From: an uncultured Lachnospiraceae bacterium
Lineage (GTDB): Bacteria > Bacillota > Clostridia > Lachnospirales > Lachnospiraceae
Direction: 5' to 3'
DNA length: 20,459 nt
Assembly (NCBI GenBank): GCA_934338765.1
Contig: CAKRHL010000020.1
Span: 1-20,459 of the forward strand
Shown here: positions 1-7,468 of the stretch, in pieces
Layout of the letters: each line of letters starts with the position of its first letter
Position numbering within the stretch: position 1 is the first letter of the stretch
Made by a program: the position numbers and the translations under genes
The notes under the pieces: generated by a model
Seen by the model: only the letters and a program-made list of their open reading frames with translations
Databases searched by the model: none
Told to the model about the DNA's origin: nothing

Positions 1-3
1 GGT

Positions 4-645
4 ATGATGATCGAGGTTCAAAATATTTCATTAAAGATTAAAAAAGCAAAAATATTGGAGAATATCAATTTCACCTGTGAACAGGGCGAAATCTGCGGCA
101 TTATTGGCAGGAACGGGAGTGGAAAGACCATGCTGTTAAAATGCATCTGTGGCTTTGTTCATCCTACAGCAGGAGAAATCACCGTTTTCGGAAAGGTGAT
201 CGGGAAAGATACGGATTTTATTCCGAATGCCGGGATCATTATAGAAACACCCGGATTTATACCGTATTATTCCGGATTTAAAAATCTTAAGCTCCTGGCA
301 TCCATTCAGAATAAAATCAATAAGACACAGATCCGGCAGGCGATGGAAAAGGTTGGTCTGGATCCGAATCTGAAGCGGAGTGTGAAAAAATATTCTCTGG
401 GGATGCGGCAGAGACTGGGACTGGCACAGGCGATTATGGAGGACCCCGATGTGCTGATCCTTGACGAGCCGTTTAACGGTCTGGACAAAGAGGGTGTTCA
501 GGATATGAGAAAATATCTGTTGAAATTAAAAGAGGAGGGAAAGGCAATCGTGGTCTGTTCTCATTCCTCTGAGGATATCCGGATCCTCTGTGACCGGGTG
601 TACGAAATGGAGCATGGGAAAATGCAGTGTATGACACGGCAATAG
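4..645 (+). CDS. ABC transporter ATP-binding protein, LanF/BcrA-like
   Basis: This is a single ABC nucleotide-binding domain of 213 aa, the normal size for lantibiotic-immunity/bacitracin-type ATPases. Walker A is GRNGSGKT at residues 35-42. The signature is YSLGMRQR in the middle of the protein, as in BcrA/LanF proteins that have SLGMxQR instead of LSGGQ. Walker B with its Glu is VLILDEP, and a switch His lies in VCSHSS. It would drive a membrane partner that exports or excludes a peptide or other hydrophobic compound. ATGATG offers starts at 4 or 7. The reading frame is still open in the first three bases, so a start upstream of the window cannot be excluded, but MIEVQNISL is the usual beginning of the family. 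No permease follows, so partners must lie upstream or elsewhere. Family assignment is firm; the substrate is unknown. Confidence 0.9.
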   Translation: MMIEVQNISLKIKKAKILENINFTCEQGEICGIIGRNGSGKTMLLKCICGFVHPTAGEITVFGKVIGKDTDFIPNAGIIIETPGFIPYYSGFKNLKLLASIQNKINKTQIRQAMEKVGLDPNLKRSVKKYSLGMRQRLGLAQAIMEDPDVLILDEPFNGLDKEGVQDMRKYLLKLKEEGKAIVVCSHSSEDIRILCDRVYEMEHGKMQCMTRQ

Positions 646-660
646 ATATCATTAAAAATG

Positions 661-691
661 TTTACATAAGCTCCGGGATTTGCGTTATAAT
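661..691 (+). promoter_or_regulatory. candidate promoter for the small-protein/response-regulator operon
   Basis: A perfect -10 TATAAT lies at 686-691. A -35-like TTTACA at 661-666 gives a 19-bp spacer, while TTACAT at 662-667 gives 18 bp. The direct repeat TGTCAATGTCA starts on the last base of the -10 (691-701) and resembles half of the palindrome found at 2988-3001. This hints at autoregulation by the response regulator. A perfect AT-rich palindrome, TTTTCTTAAGAAAA, lies at 715-728 in the presumed leader. All of this is read from sequence; activity is inferred. Confidence 0.45.
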
Positions 692-859
692 GTCAATGTC
701 AGAAAAAAATAATCTTTTCTTAAGAAAAAGCTTCGGATTTCGAAAGAATTGTCTGCTATTCTCATGGTGGAACAGGATGATGTCACATTCGTTCAGGTGT
801 TAAAGCGCCTTTGGCAATGTGATCTGATTGACAAGGGATTCGAAAGGCAGTGGTTTATT

Positions 860-997
860 ATGAAGAGAAAGGATAATTCAAAGAAGATTGTAGTTAGTAT
901 ACTGCTATTACTTGTGATGATCTGTGCGGCAGTGTATGGAGTTGCATTGTATCACGGAACGCCGCATGGGGATAATTATATTGAAATGGAGAATTGA
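860..997 (+). CDS. small single-span membrane protein, unknown function
   Basis: This is a 45-aa ORF starting MKRKDNSKKI. A basic N-terminus is followed by one strongly hydrophobic segment (about residues 10-30, rich in V, I, L and A), then a short polar tail ending GDNYIEMEN. This pattern suggests a membrane protein with its N-terminus inside. The frame is open further upstream (TTG 749, ATG 764), but those starts have no ribosome binding site and add no recognisable sequence. ATG 860 has a modest AGTGG at 849-853. Its stop codon overlaps a possible TTG start of the next gene (TTGA, 994-997), the arrangement seen in translationally coupled pairs. I do not recognise the family. It could be a small accessory or sensor subunit of the two-component system, or a chance ORF. 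Confidence 0.45.
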   Translation: MKRKDNSKKIVVSILLLLVMICAAVYGVALYHGTPHGDNYIEMEN

Positions 998-1005
998 CAA
1001 AACGC

Positions 1006-1677
1006 ATGACAAACATTTTGCTGGTAGAGGATGATAAGGAAATTGTAAAAAATCTCAGTCTTTTTCTGCGTGACGAAGGATTTCGGGTAAAGGCTGTCTC
1101 GGGGCAGAAGGATGCATTGGAGCAGATCGAGGAGCATGGACAGGAGATCGATCTGGTGCTTTTGGACGTATCATTGGAGGATGGCAACGGATTTGCCGTA
1201 TGTGCGGCGGTCAAGGCCAATACAGAGATTCCGGTGATCTTTCTGACGGCCTCCGGGGATGAGTACAGTACCGTGACGGGACTGGATATGGGGGCGGACG
1301 ATTATATCAGTAAGCCCTTCCGGCCGAGAGAGCTGATATCCCGTATGAAGGGAGTCCTGCGCCGCTGCGGAAGGACGCAGGCAGTGCTGGAGCTGGGGGA
1401 TGTCCGGGTGGATACGCTGGGAGGCACTGTGACGAAAAACGGACAGGAGATCATTTTGTCTGCTCTGGAGTATCGTTTACTTCTGGTATTTATCAACAAT
1501 AAGGGAATCGTACTCACAAGAAGTAAGCTGCTGGAGGAGATCTGGGATGCCGCCGGAGAGTATGTCAATGACAATACGCTGACGGTTTATATCAAGAGAC
1601 TCCGGCAAAAGATTGAGGACGATCCACAGGAGCCTGTGCTGATCCGCACTGTCCGTGGGATGGGATACCGGGCGTGA
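1006..1677 (+). CDS. OmpR-family response regulator, BceR/VncR-like
   Basis: This is a 223-aa cytoplasmic transcription factor. It has a receiver domain (about residues 1-115: acidic pair in LLVEDD, phospho-acceptor Asp54 in VLLDVS, Lys in ISKPFRP) and a C-terminal winged-helix domain (about 125-223, ending IRTVRGMGYR). The nearest families are VncR/BceR-type regulators of peptide-stress ABC transporters. I chose ATG 1006 because MTNILLVEDD is the normal N-terminus. TTG 994 is in frame, adds four residues and overlaps the upstream stop, so it remains possible. Neither start has a well-spaced ribosome binding site, which suggests translational coupling to the small gene upstream. The sensor kinase follows after 128 bp. 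The likely target is the BceR-type site upstream of the ABC pair at 3110. Confidence 0.92.
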   Translation: MTNILLVEDDKEIVKNLSLFLRDEGFRVKAVSGQKDALEQIEEHGQEIDLVLLDVSLEDGNGFAVCAAVKANTEIPVIFLTASGDEYSTVTGLDMGADDYISKPFRPRELISRMKGVLRRCGRTQAVLELGDVRVDTLGGTVTKNGQEIILSALEYRLLLVFINNKGIVLTRSKLLEEIWDAAGEYVNDNTLTVYIKRLRQKIEDDPQEPVLIRTVRGMGYRA

Positions 1678-1681
1678 TCTG

Positions 1682-1708
1682 GTCTGTCCGATAAAGCGGA
1701 CATAGACG
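1682..1708 (+). promoter_or_regulatory. hairpin between response regulator and kinase genes
   Basis: TGTCCG (1685-1690) pairs with CGGACA (1697-1702) across a six-base loop. Flanking GTC/GAC bases could extend the stem past a short internal loop. There is no real T-tract, so it is more likely an mRNA structure that sets the regulator/kinase ratio than a full terminator. Confidence 0.3.
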
Positions 1709-1805
1709 TAGATTTTCCTGCTCAAAGGGTTTCCTGATTAAAGGGAAAAAGGTATTTTGACGAGATACGAAAATCGGTAACAGCGGAAAGGCAAAGGACT
1801 ATTAT

Positions 1806-2816
1806 ATGAAACTGTTTCGAAATCCGGAGATCCGGAAAGAAATCATATATTATTTGATCATATATCTGGCAGGAGCGGCGTTGGCATTCCTGCAATTTGG
1901 CAGTGTGGCGGCCGGTATGGTATCATTGGCGGGAGCCGTGGCTCTGATTCTGCATTTATTATTTATGGGAAAGCGTTATAAAAGAATCGCAGATATGTCC
2001 GAAAAGATGGACAGCATATTGCATGATGATGGAGAAACTCTGCTCCGGGACTGCCAGGAGGGGGAGATTGCGATTCTTCATACACAGCTCAACAAGCTGG
2101 TACGGCGGATGAGGGAACAGGCGGACGTGTTAAAACAGGACAAGGTTTTTCTGGCGGATGCCTTGGCAGATATTTCTCATCAGCTCAAAACTCCGCTGAC
2201 CTCTCTGCAGCTTTTGGCTAGCTTTCTGCAGGAGGACGAGGTCAGCCCCGGGAGACGCCGGGAGATTGCAAGGGATATTATCACCCTGCTTGGGCGGATC
2301 GACTGGCTGGTATATGCCCTTCTCAAAATGTCACGGTTGGATGCGGGTACCTCCGGAATGAAGGAGGAGACAGTGTCTGTAACAGAGTTGACGCAGCAGG
2401 CATATCAACTGGTGGCGGTTTCTATGGATCTGCGGGATATCCGCTGGAAATGTCATGTGGAGCCGGACTGCAGCTTTCAGGGGGATCTCTCCTGGAGTGT
2501 AGAGGCGGTGGGCAATATTTTGAAAAACTGCATGGAATATTCGGAACCCGGTGGCACGATCACGGTAGTGGGGACAGAGAACCCTCTTTATACAGAGCTT
2601 GTGATCCGGGATGAAGGAAAAGGCATTGCTCCGGAGGATCTGCCTCATTTGTTTGAACGGTTTTATCGCGGAAAGCATAACAGTACGGAAAGTGTGGGGA
2701 TCGGTCTGTCCTTAGCACAGAAGATCATTACGCAGCAGAACGGAACGATACAGGTAATGAATGGAACAAAACGGGGCGCCGTATTTACGATACGCTTCTA
2801 CAAGAGTGTAATATAA
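1806..2816 (+). CDS. sensor histidine kinase, intramembrane-sensing type (BceS/VncS-like)
   Basis: This is a 336-aa membrane kinase. Two hydrophobic helices at about residues 11-30 and 34-54 are joined by only a few residues, so there is almost no extracellular sensor domain. This is the hallmark of BceS-like kinases that sense through a partner ABC transporter. A linker of about 60 residues leads to the DHp helix with H-box ISHQLKTPLTS (His125). The catalytic domain has N-box NILKNCMEY, G1 DEGKGI, an F-box LFERFYRG and G2 GIGLSLAQ. ATG 1806 has AAAGGA at 1793-1798. Together with the upstream regulator and the downstream ABC genes it forms a sensor-transporter module. The partner assignment is inferred from position and topology. 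Confidence 0.92.
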   Translation: MKLFRNPEIRKEIIYYLIIYLAGAALAFLQFGSVAAGMVSLAGAVALILHLLFMGKRYKRIADMSEKMDSILHDDGETLLRDCQEGEIAILHTQLNKLVRRMREQADVLKQDKVFLADALADISHQLKTPLTSLQLLASFLQEDEVSPGRRREIARDIITLLGRIDWLVYALLKMSRLDAGTSGMKEETVSVTELTQQAYQLVAVSMDLRDIRWKCHVEPDCSFQGDLSWSVEAVGNILKNCMEYSEPGGTITVVGTENPLYTELVIRDEGKGIAPEDLPHLFERFYRGKHNSTESVGIGLSLAQKIITQQNGTIQVMNGTKRGAVFTIRFYKSVI

Positions 2817-2846
2817 ATGGTAAGGACTTCCTAAATGAGACCTCGG

Positions 2847-2878
2847 AATGTACCCATAATATTTCTTATGGGCACATT
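2847..2878 (+). terminator. long hairpin downstream of the kinase, possible terminator
   Basis: AATGT-A-CCCATAA (2847-2859) pairs with TTATGGG-C-ACATT (2866-2878), giving 12 base pairs and one A/C mismatch around a six-base TATTTC loop. Only a weak, displaced T-run follows (around 2889-2893). It probably marks the 3' end of the regulator/kinase transcript. Because it is nearly symmetric, it could also act for transcripts on the other strand. Confidence 0.45.
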
Positions 2879-2986
2879 GTAAATATGATTTTTGCCTTAG
2901 ATTATTGGAATAACCGTGAGCTAATGACACCAAAATTGACGCAGATCAGTAGGATTTCTAAAAAGTCTTTGCACATAAAATCCAAA

Positions 2987-3023
2987 GTGACAGATCTGTC
3001 ACAATAAAGTCACCGCCCTGTCA
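2987..3023 (+). promoter_or_regulatory. BceR-family tandem operator and promoter region for the ABC genes
   Basis: Site 1 is a perfect 16-bp palindrome, GTGACAGATCTGTCAC (2987-3002), which contains TGACA-GATC-TGTCA. Site 2 is TCACC-GCCC-TGTCA (3010-3023), with the same 5-4-5 layout and a weaker left arm. The centres are 22 bp apart, about two helical turns, so both face the same side of the DNA. BceR-type regulators bind TNACA-N4-TGTNA-like inverted repeats. A weak -10 candidate, TATCTT (3035-3040), places site 2 over the -35 region and site 1 near -52. This fits an activator that replaces a missing -35. Binding by the regulator at 1006 is inferred. Confidence 0.65.
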
Positions 3024-3109
3024 TCTCATTCCGTTATCTTATTGAGTGTAGGGAACATGTTACGAGAGTAACCAATATGGCAAACAGCTCAGAAAGGAAT
3101 GGGAAAGTT

Positions 3110-3793
3110 ATGGAGATTTTACGGGTAGAACATTTGAAAAAGACATATGGCGAGGGGGAAAATGCAGTACATGCGTTGGATGATGTATCTTTCTCTATAG
3201 AAAAGGGAGAATTTACGGCGATCATCGGTCCGTCCGGTTCCGGAAAGTCCACTCTGCTGCATATTCTTGGTGCGGTGGATGTACCGACGTCCGGCAAGGT
3301 GTACATGGACGGTCAGGATGTTTTTGCACAGAATGAGGAGGAGCTGGCAGTATTCCGCCGCCGTCAGGTGGGCCTGATCTATCAGTTCTACAATCTGATC
3401 CCGGTGTTGAATGTCCGGGAAAATATCACGCTGCCGATCCTGATGGACGGACGTAAGATCAATGAGAAACGCTTGCAGGAGATGATCCACACCCTTCGTC
3501 TGGAGGGGCGGGAAAAGCATCTGCCCAACCAGCTCTCCGGTGGACAGCAGCAGAGAGTTTCCATTGGAAGAGCACTCATGAATGCACCGGCAGTTGTTCT
3601 GGCGGATGAGCCGACGGGTAATCTGGACAGCCGCAACAGCCACGAGATCATGGAGCTTTTGAAGGAGTCCAATAAACGGTACAACCAGACACTGATCATG
3701 ATCACTCATGATGAGAATATTGCCCTGCAGGCAGACCGTATCATTGCCATCGAGGATGGCAGGATCACAAGAGATGAGGTGATCCGCTCATGA
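3110..3793 (+). CDS. ABC transporter ATP-binding protein, MacB/BceA-like
   Basis: This is a 227-aa ATPase of the class that powers FtsX-type permeases. Walker A is GPSGSGKST (residues 40-48), the Q-loop is [11 protein letters not shown], the signature is LSGGQQQRV, Walker B is [12 protein letters not shown], and the switch His is in [16 protein letters not shown] is typical of the LolD/MacB/BceA group. ATG 3110 starts [13 protein letters not shown], the family norm, with AAGGA at 3094-3098. The upstream ATG 3077 adds eleven unsupported residues. The gene overlaps the permease by four bases (ATGA), so the two are coupled. With the permease it probably removes or senses a membrane-active compound. 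The operator upstream suggests induction by the adjacent two-component system. Confidence 0.93.
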   Translation: MEILRVEHLKKTYGEGENAVHALDDVSFSIEKGEFTAIIGPSGSGKSTLLHILGAVDVPTSGKVYMDGQDVFAQNEEELAVFRRRQVGLIYQFYNLIPVLNVRENITLPILMDGRKINEKRLQEMIHTLRLEGREKHLPNQLSGGQQQRVSIGRALMNAPAVVLADEPTGNLDSRNSHEIMELLKESNKRYNQTLIMITHDENIALQADRIIAIEDGRITRDEVIRS

Positions 3794-6480
3794 ATATTTT
3801 CAGTCGTTTTACACTTCGTACATTACAGAAAAATAAAATGCGTACGTTGGTGACCATTATCGGAATTGCTCTTTCTGTAGCGATGTTTACTTCGGTTACT
3901 TCGATCATTGTAAGCTTTCAGCAGTATCTGATGAATATGGAAATTACACGGGATGGTGCATGGGAAGGCCGCATGATCGCAACCAATGAACAGTGTATAC
4001 AGGATATATCAAAGGACAAACGGATCAAAGGTATGACGGTCATGGATAATCTTGGTTTTGCCGGGATTGATGACATCCGGAATGAGGATAAGCCTTATCT
4101 GATGGTGGAGGCTATTGACGATTCCTTTACCGATTACAGTCCCATCAATCTGATCAAAGGACGGATGCCGAAGAATTCTTCGGAGATCGTGCTTTCCAAG
4201 CATCTGGAATATAACGGCGGCGTCAAATTTGACGTGGGGGATACGTTAAAACTTCAGGTGGGTACCAGGTATTATGCAGAGAAAAAGGGAGATACGCCGC
4301 TGCCAATTGAAATGGAGCCTTTTCAGGATGGGGAAACACTGAAAGACAAGTCCGAAAAAACGTACACTGTCGTGGGAATCTGTGACCGCCCTACCTCTGA
4401 GGATTATTCTGCCGCAGGTTATTCTGCTTTTACCAAAAAGGGGAAAGAAAAAGCGAGATCTTATGATGCATTTCTGACATTTACCCGGCCTCAGGAAAGT
4501 CAGGATATTTTGGAGAAATACACCACAAAGGGAGCATATACAACTCATCAGGATCTGCTCCGGTTTATGGGAAACAGCACCAATGACAGATATAACCGGG
4601 TGTTATATTCTATGGGAGCCGTATTGATCGGAATTATTATGATCGGAGCCATATCCCTGATCTATAGTGCCTTTTCCATCTCTCTCAGTGAGAGGACAAA
4701 GCAGATGGGACTTTTAAAATCTATTGGTGCCACCAGAAAGCAGATACGGCACAGTGTTATCTTTGAAGCATGCGTTCTTTGTGCCGCAGGAATTCCGCTG
4801 GGACTTATTGCAGGACTTGGGGGGATCGGCATTACGCTTCACGTCATTTCCGGATGGATGGGTAAATTGTGGTCGGCAGGGGAAACGGTGGATCTGCATC
4901 TGGTGGTGACATGGCAGTCCGTTCTCATTGCGGTGATCGTCAGTTTTATTACTGTACTGATCTCGGCAATGATCCCGGCTTCCAAAGCCGTACGTATTCC
5001 GGCGATCCAGGCAATCCGCCAGAGTGATGAGATCAAGCTTCGCGGGGAAAAGGTGAGGACATCACGACTGACCTATAAGCTGTTTGGATTTTCCGGTATG
5101 CTGGCAGGCAAGAACTTTAAAAGAAACCGCAAGAAATACCGTACCACGGTATTTTCACTTTTTATCAGTATTGTATTGTTTGTAAGTGCTACCAGCTTTA
5201 GTGCATATATGAAGGTATCTACTTCCGGGCTGGGAAGAGAGGAGAATTATGATATCAGTTGTGAAGTAACGGAGCCAAAGGACGGCAGCAAAACAGTATC
5301 GGAGATTGAGAAAGAGATCGAGCAGATCGGATCTGTGGACAGTGCCACATACCGCAAGGAAGGCTGTGGTGAAGTAGAGGTGCCGGAGGAGCAGGTTAGT
5401 AAGGAGTATCTGGATTATCTGGAGGAGACTGATCCGGAGAGGATCAATAGACAGAAAAAGACAGTTGTACTCATAGTACAGCTGGAGCTGCTTCAGGAGG
5501 AAGCGTATCAAACATATTTGCAGGAAAAGAAAATTGATGTGTCCCAATATATGGATAGGAAATCATGGAATGCATTAGTCTGGGACGGATTTTCCGTATA
5601 TTGTGGCAAAAAGATAAAAACCATGAATATTTTAAAGGCAGGAGAGACGGATGCACAGCTCCTGATTCCGAAGAGAATCAAAGGATATTATTACAGTATG
5701 CATGAGGGAAGTGACTATATTTATCTGAGTAATAAGGACGGCGGGGAAAAACGGGTTTCTGCGGTGGAAGCAGTCAAAAAACGTCCGATACATCTGGGTA
5801 AGAAAATGACAGCAGCTCCGCCGACAGGAGTGGCAAATTCCCGGTGGAATGAAGCGCTTACGATCGTTTTGCCATACCGTGCTGCAAAGGATAAAGTGTT
5901 TGATGATATGGCAAATCCAATGCCTTATACATCGTTTGCACTGCTGGCAGAGCAGCATGAAAAGGCATGTACCGAGCTTTCGGATTATTTTGAAAATCAG
6001 TTGAGAGACACCAGTGCTTCCGGCTCTATTATGGATCTGGCGGCAAACCGGGATTCCAATCAGGCATTGATCCTGATCATTGATGTATTTTCCTATGGAT
6101 TCATTATATTGATCTCACTGATCTCCGTAGCAAATGTATTTAATACGATTTCTACCAATATTCTGCTGCGGCGTCAGGAGTTTGCCATGCTCAAGTCCGT
6201 AGGAATGACACAGAAGGGCTTCCGGCGGATGATGAATTATGAGTGTATGCTGTATGGCTTTAAGGGGCTTCTTTACGGACTGCCGGTTGCATGGGGACTG
6301 AGTTATCTTATGTACAAGTCGGTTGCAGGTGGTCTGGAGATAAAATATCTGTTCCCATGGCAGGGAATGGCGATATCCGTAGTCAGTGTATTTATTGTTG
6401 TATTTACCACGATGCTCTACGCCATGAGCAAGATCCGTAAGGACAATACCATGGAAGCACTTCGGAATGAGAATCTGTAA
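3790..6480 (+). CDS. FtsX-like ABC transporter permease, two fused 4-TM units
   Basis: This is an 896-aa membrane protein. Helices are predicted by eye at about residues 18-42, 272-294, 324-350, 375-400, 453-472, 758-785, 820-843 and 861-883. Two large external domains lie between helices 1-2 (about 230 aa) and 5-6 (about 285 aa). Each half carries the cytoplasmic coupling motif after its second helix: ERTKQMGLLKSIGATRKQ in the first, RRQEFAMLKSVGMTQKG in the second. This indicates an internal duplication of the FtsX/MacB fold, unlike 10-TM BceB with a single external domain. It is likely the transporting and signalling partner of the ATPase at 3110, possibly acting on cell-envelope antimicrobials. 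Substrate unknown. The start ATG overlaps the ATPase stop. Confidence 0.9.
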   Translation: MNIFSRFTLRTLQKNKMRTLVTIIGIALSVAMFTSVTSIIVSFQQYLMNMEITRDGAWEGRMIATNEQCIQDISKDKRIKGMTVMDNLGFAGIDDIRNEDKPYLMVEAIDDSFTDYSPINLIKGRMPKNSSEIVLSKHLEYNGGVKFDVGDTLKLQVGTRYYAEKKGDTPLPIEMEPFQDGETLKDKSEKTYTVVGICDRPTSEDYSAAGYSAFTKKGKEKARSYDAFLTFTRPQESQDILEKYTTKGAYTTHQDLLRFMGNSTNDRYNRVLYSMGAVLIGIIMIGAISLIYSAFSISLSERTKQMGLLKSIGATRKQIRHSVIFEACVLCAAGIPLGLIAGLGGIGITLHVISGWMGKLWSAGETVDLHLVVTWQSVLIAVIVSFITVLISAMIPASKAVRIPAIQAIRQSDEIKLRGEKVRTSRLTYKLFGFSGMLAGKNFKRNRKKYRTTVFSLFISIVLFVSATSFSAYMKVSTSGLGREENYDISCEVTEPKDGSKTVSEIEKEIEQIGSVDSATYRKEGCGEVEVPEEQVSKEYLDYLEETDPERINRQKKTVVLIVQLELLQEEAYQTYLQEKKIDVSQYMDRKSWNALVWDGFSVYCGKKIKTMNILKAGETDAQLLIPKRIKGYYYSMHEGSDYIYLSNKDGGEKRVSAVEAVKKRPIHLGKKMTAAPPTGVANSRWNEALTIVLPYRAAKDKVFDDMANPMPYTSFALLAEQHEKACTELSDYFENQLRDTSASGSIMDLAANRDSNQALILIIDVFSYGFIILISLISVANVFNTISTNILLRRQEFAMLKSVGMTQKGFRRMMNYECMLYGFKGLLYGLPVAWGLSYLMYKSVAGGLEIKYLFPWQGMAISVVSVFIVVFTTMLYAMSKIRKDNTMEALRNENL

Positions 6481-6552
6481 CAGAAAGGCTTCTATGAAGC
6501 GGCTCCGGTGAATACTTTGTAATAAAAACTTATGATTTTTAATATAGATATC

Positions 6553-6583
6553 TTTCCTCGCAAAGGTTATAATAAGGAGGAAA
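6553..6583 (+). promoter_or_regulatory. leader of the VanRS-like operon: -10-like box and masked Shine-Dalgarno
   Basis: TATAAT at 6568-6573 could be a -10, but no good -35 sits 16-18 bp upstream. Immediately after it is AAGGAGG (6574-6580), a near-perfect Shine-Dalgarno with no plausible gene start behind it. TTTCCTC (6553-6559) is exactly complementary to GAGGAAA (6577-6583) and could mask it if the region is transcribed. The two readings (promoter or RNA switch) exclude each other in part. Neither is proven. Confidence 0.3.
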
Positions 6584-6667
6584 ACACGAAGTTAGTGCCT
6601 GTGGTCCATAGCCTGAGGGATGAAAAGACTGTAGGAATTATATGCAAAAAGGGGACAATGCAGTTTG

Positions 6668-6700
6668 TGCGGCTGTCAGGGGAGCAGCCGCAGAATGGAG
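6668..6700 (+). promoter_or_regulatory. GC-rich hairpin next to the ribosome binding site of the VanR-like gene
   Basis: TGCGGCTG (6668-6675) and CAGCCGCA (6685-6692) form a perfect 8-bp stem around a nine-base loop. The stem ends four bases before the GGAG (6697-6700) that sets the start at ATG 6707. A stable stem this close to the ribosome site could stabilise the message or modulate initiation. There is no T-tract, so it is not an intrinsic terminator. Confidence 0.4.
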
Positions 6701-6706
6701 ATAAAT

Positions 6707-7402
6707 ATGCAGAATATTATTGTGCTTGATGACGAGCAGGAGATTGCGGATCTTCTGGAGGTGTATCTGACCAATGAGGGATATCAGGTGTTTAAGTTTT
6801 ACCGGGCAAAGGGCGTGCTGGACTGCATTCGGGAAAATGAGATCTCACTGGCGATCCTGGATGTGATGCTGCCGGATATCGACGGCTTTCAGCTTTGCCG
6901 TCAGATCCGGGAGAACTGGTATTTTCCGATCATTATGCTCACGGCGAAGGTGGAGGATGTAGATAAGATCACGGGACTGACCGTGGGTGCGGATGATTAT
7001 ATTACAAAGCCGTTTAATCCAATGGAGGTTGTGGCGAGAGTCAAGGGGCAGCTCCGGCGATCCCAGACTTACAATCCGTCCATGACCGGGCAGGAGGATG
7101 AGGAAACCTACAATATCCGTGGTCTGGAGCTGACGCCCAATATGCATACCTGTTATCTGTACGGCGAGAAGATCGATCTGCCTCCGATTGAATACGACAT
7201 ACTGGTGTATCTTTGCCGCCACCTGGGGAAGGTGGTATCGGCGGAGGAGCTTTTTGAGGCCGTATGGGGGGAGAAGTATCTCAATAGTAACAATACGGTG
7301 ATGGCTCATATTGCCCGGATCCGTGAGAAGCTTCATGAAAATGCCCGGGCACCGAAGTTTATTAAAACGGTCTGGGGTGTGGGATATAAAATGGACAGAT
7401 AA
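6707..7402 (+). CDS. OmpR-family response regulator, VanR-like
   Basis: This is a 231-aa DNA-binding regulator. Its receiver domain (about residues 1-115) has the acidic pair in IIVLDDEQE, phospho-acceptor Asp52 in AILDVMLP, a Thr switch in MLTAK and Lys in ITKPFNP. A winged-helix effector domain follows (about 135-231, ending TVWGVGYKMDR). The receiver and the IDLPPIEYDILVYL effector start resemble VanR and related Clostridia regulators. ATG 6707 is chosen because GGAG lies six bases upstream and MQNIIVLDDE fits the family. In-frame GTG 6665 and ATG 6695 would run through the hairpin or lack a ribosome site. The kinase follows 66 bp downstream. No vanH, vanA, vanX or vanY is present, so the target is unknown and the name VanR would overstate function. 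Confidence 0.92.
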   Translation: MQNIIVLDDEQEIADLLEVYLTNEGYQVFKFYRAKGVLDCIRENEISLAILDVMLPDIDGFQLCRQIRENWYFPIIMLTAKVEDVDKITGLTVGADDYITKPFNPMEVVARVKGQLRRSQTYNPSMTGQEDEETYNIRGLELTPNMHTCYLYGEKIDLPPIEYDILVYLCRHLGKVVSAEELFEAVWGEKYLNSNNTVMAHIARIREKLHENARAPKFIKTVWGVGYKMDR

Positions 7403-7468
7403 GACGTACGGTGGGGACAGATAAAAGGGAGCAAAGCCGGAAAAGACAGAATGGAGAGATAGAGAAAC

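Noticed and set aside
749..859. Longer version of the small membrane protein
   Set aside because: The TTG 749 and ATG 764 starts have no ribosome binding site, and the extra 37 residues would put a polar stretch before the basic start and hydrophobic helix.
6532..6729. 65-aa open frame in the leader of the VanR-like gene
   Set aside because: Its ATG precedes the only good ribosome site, it crosses the hairpin and overlaps the regulator start, and it has no domain or membrane signal.
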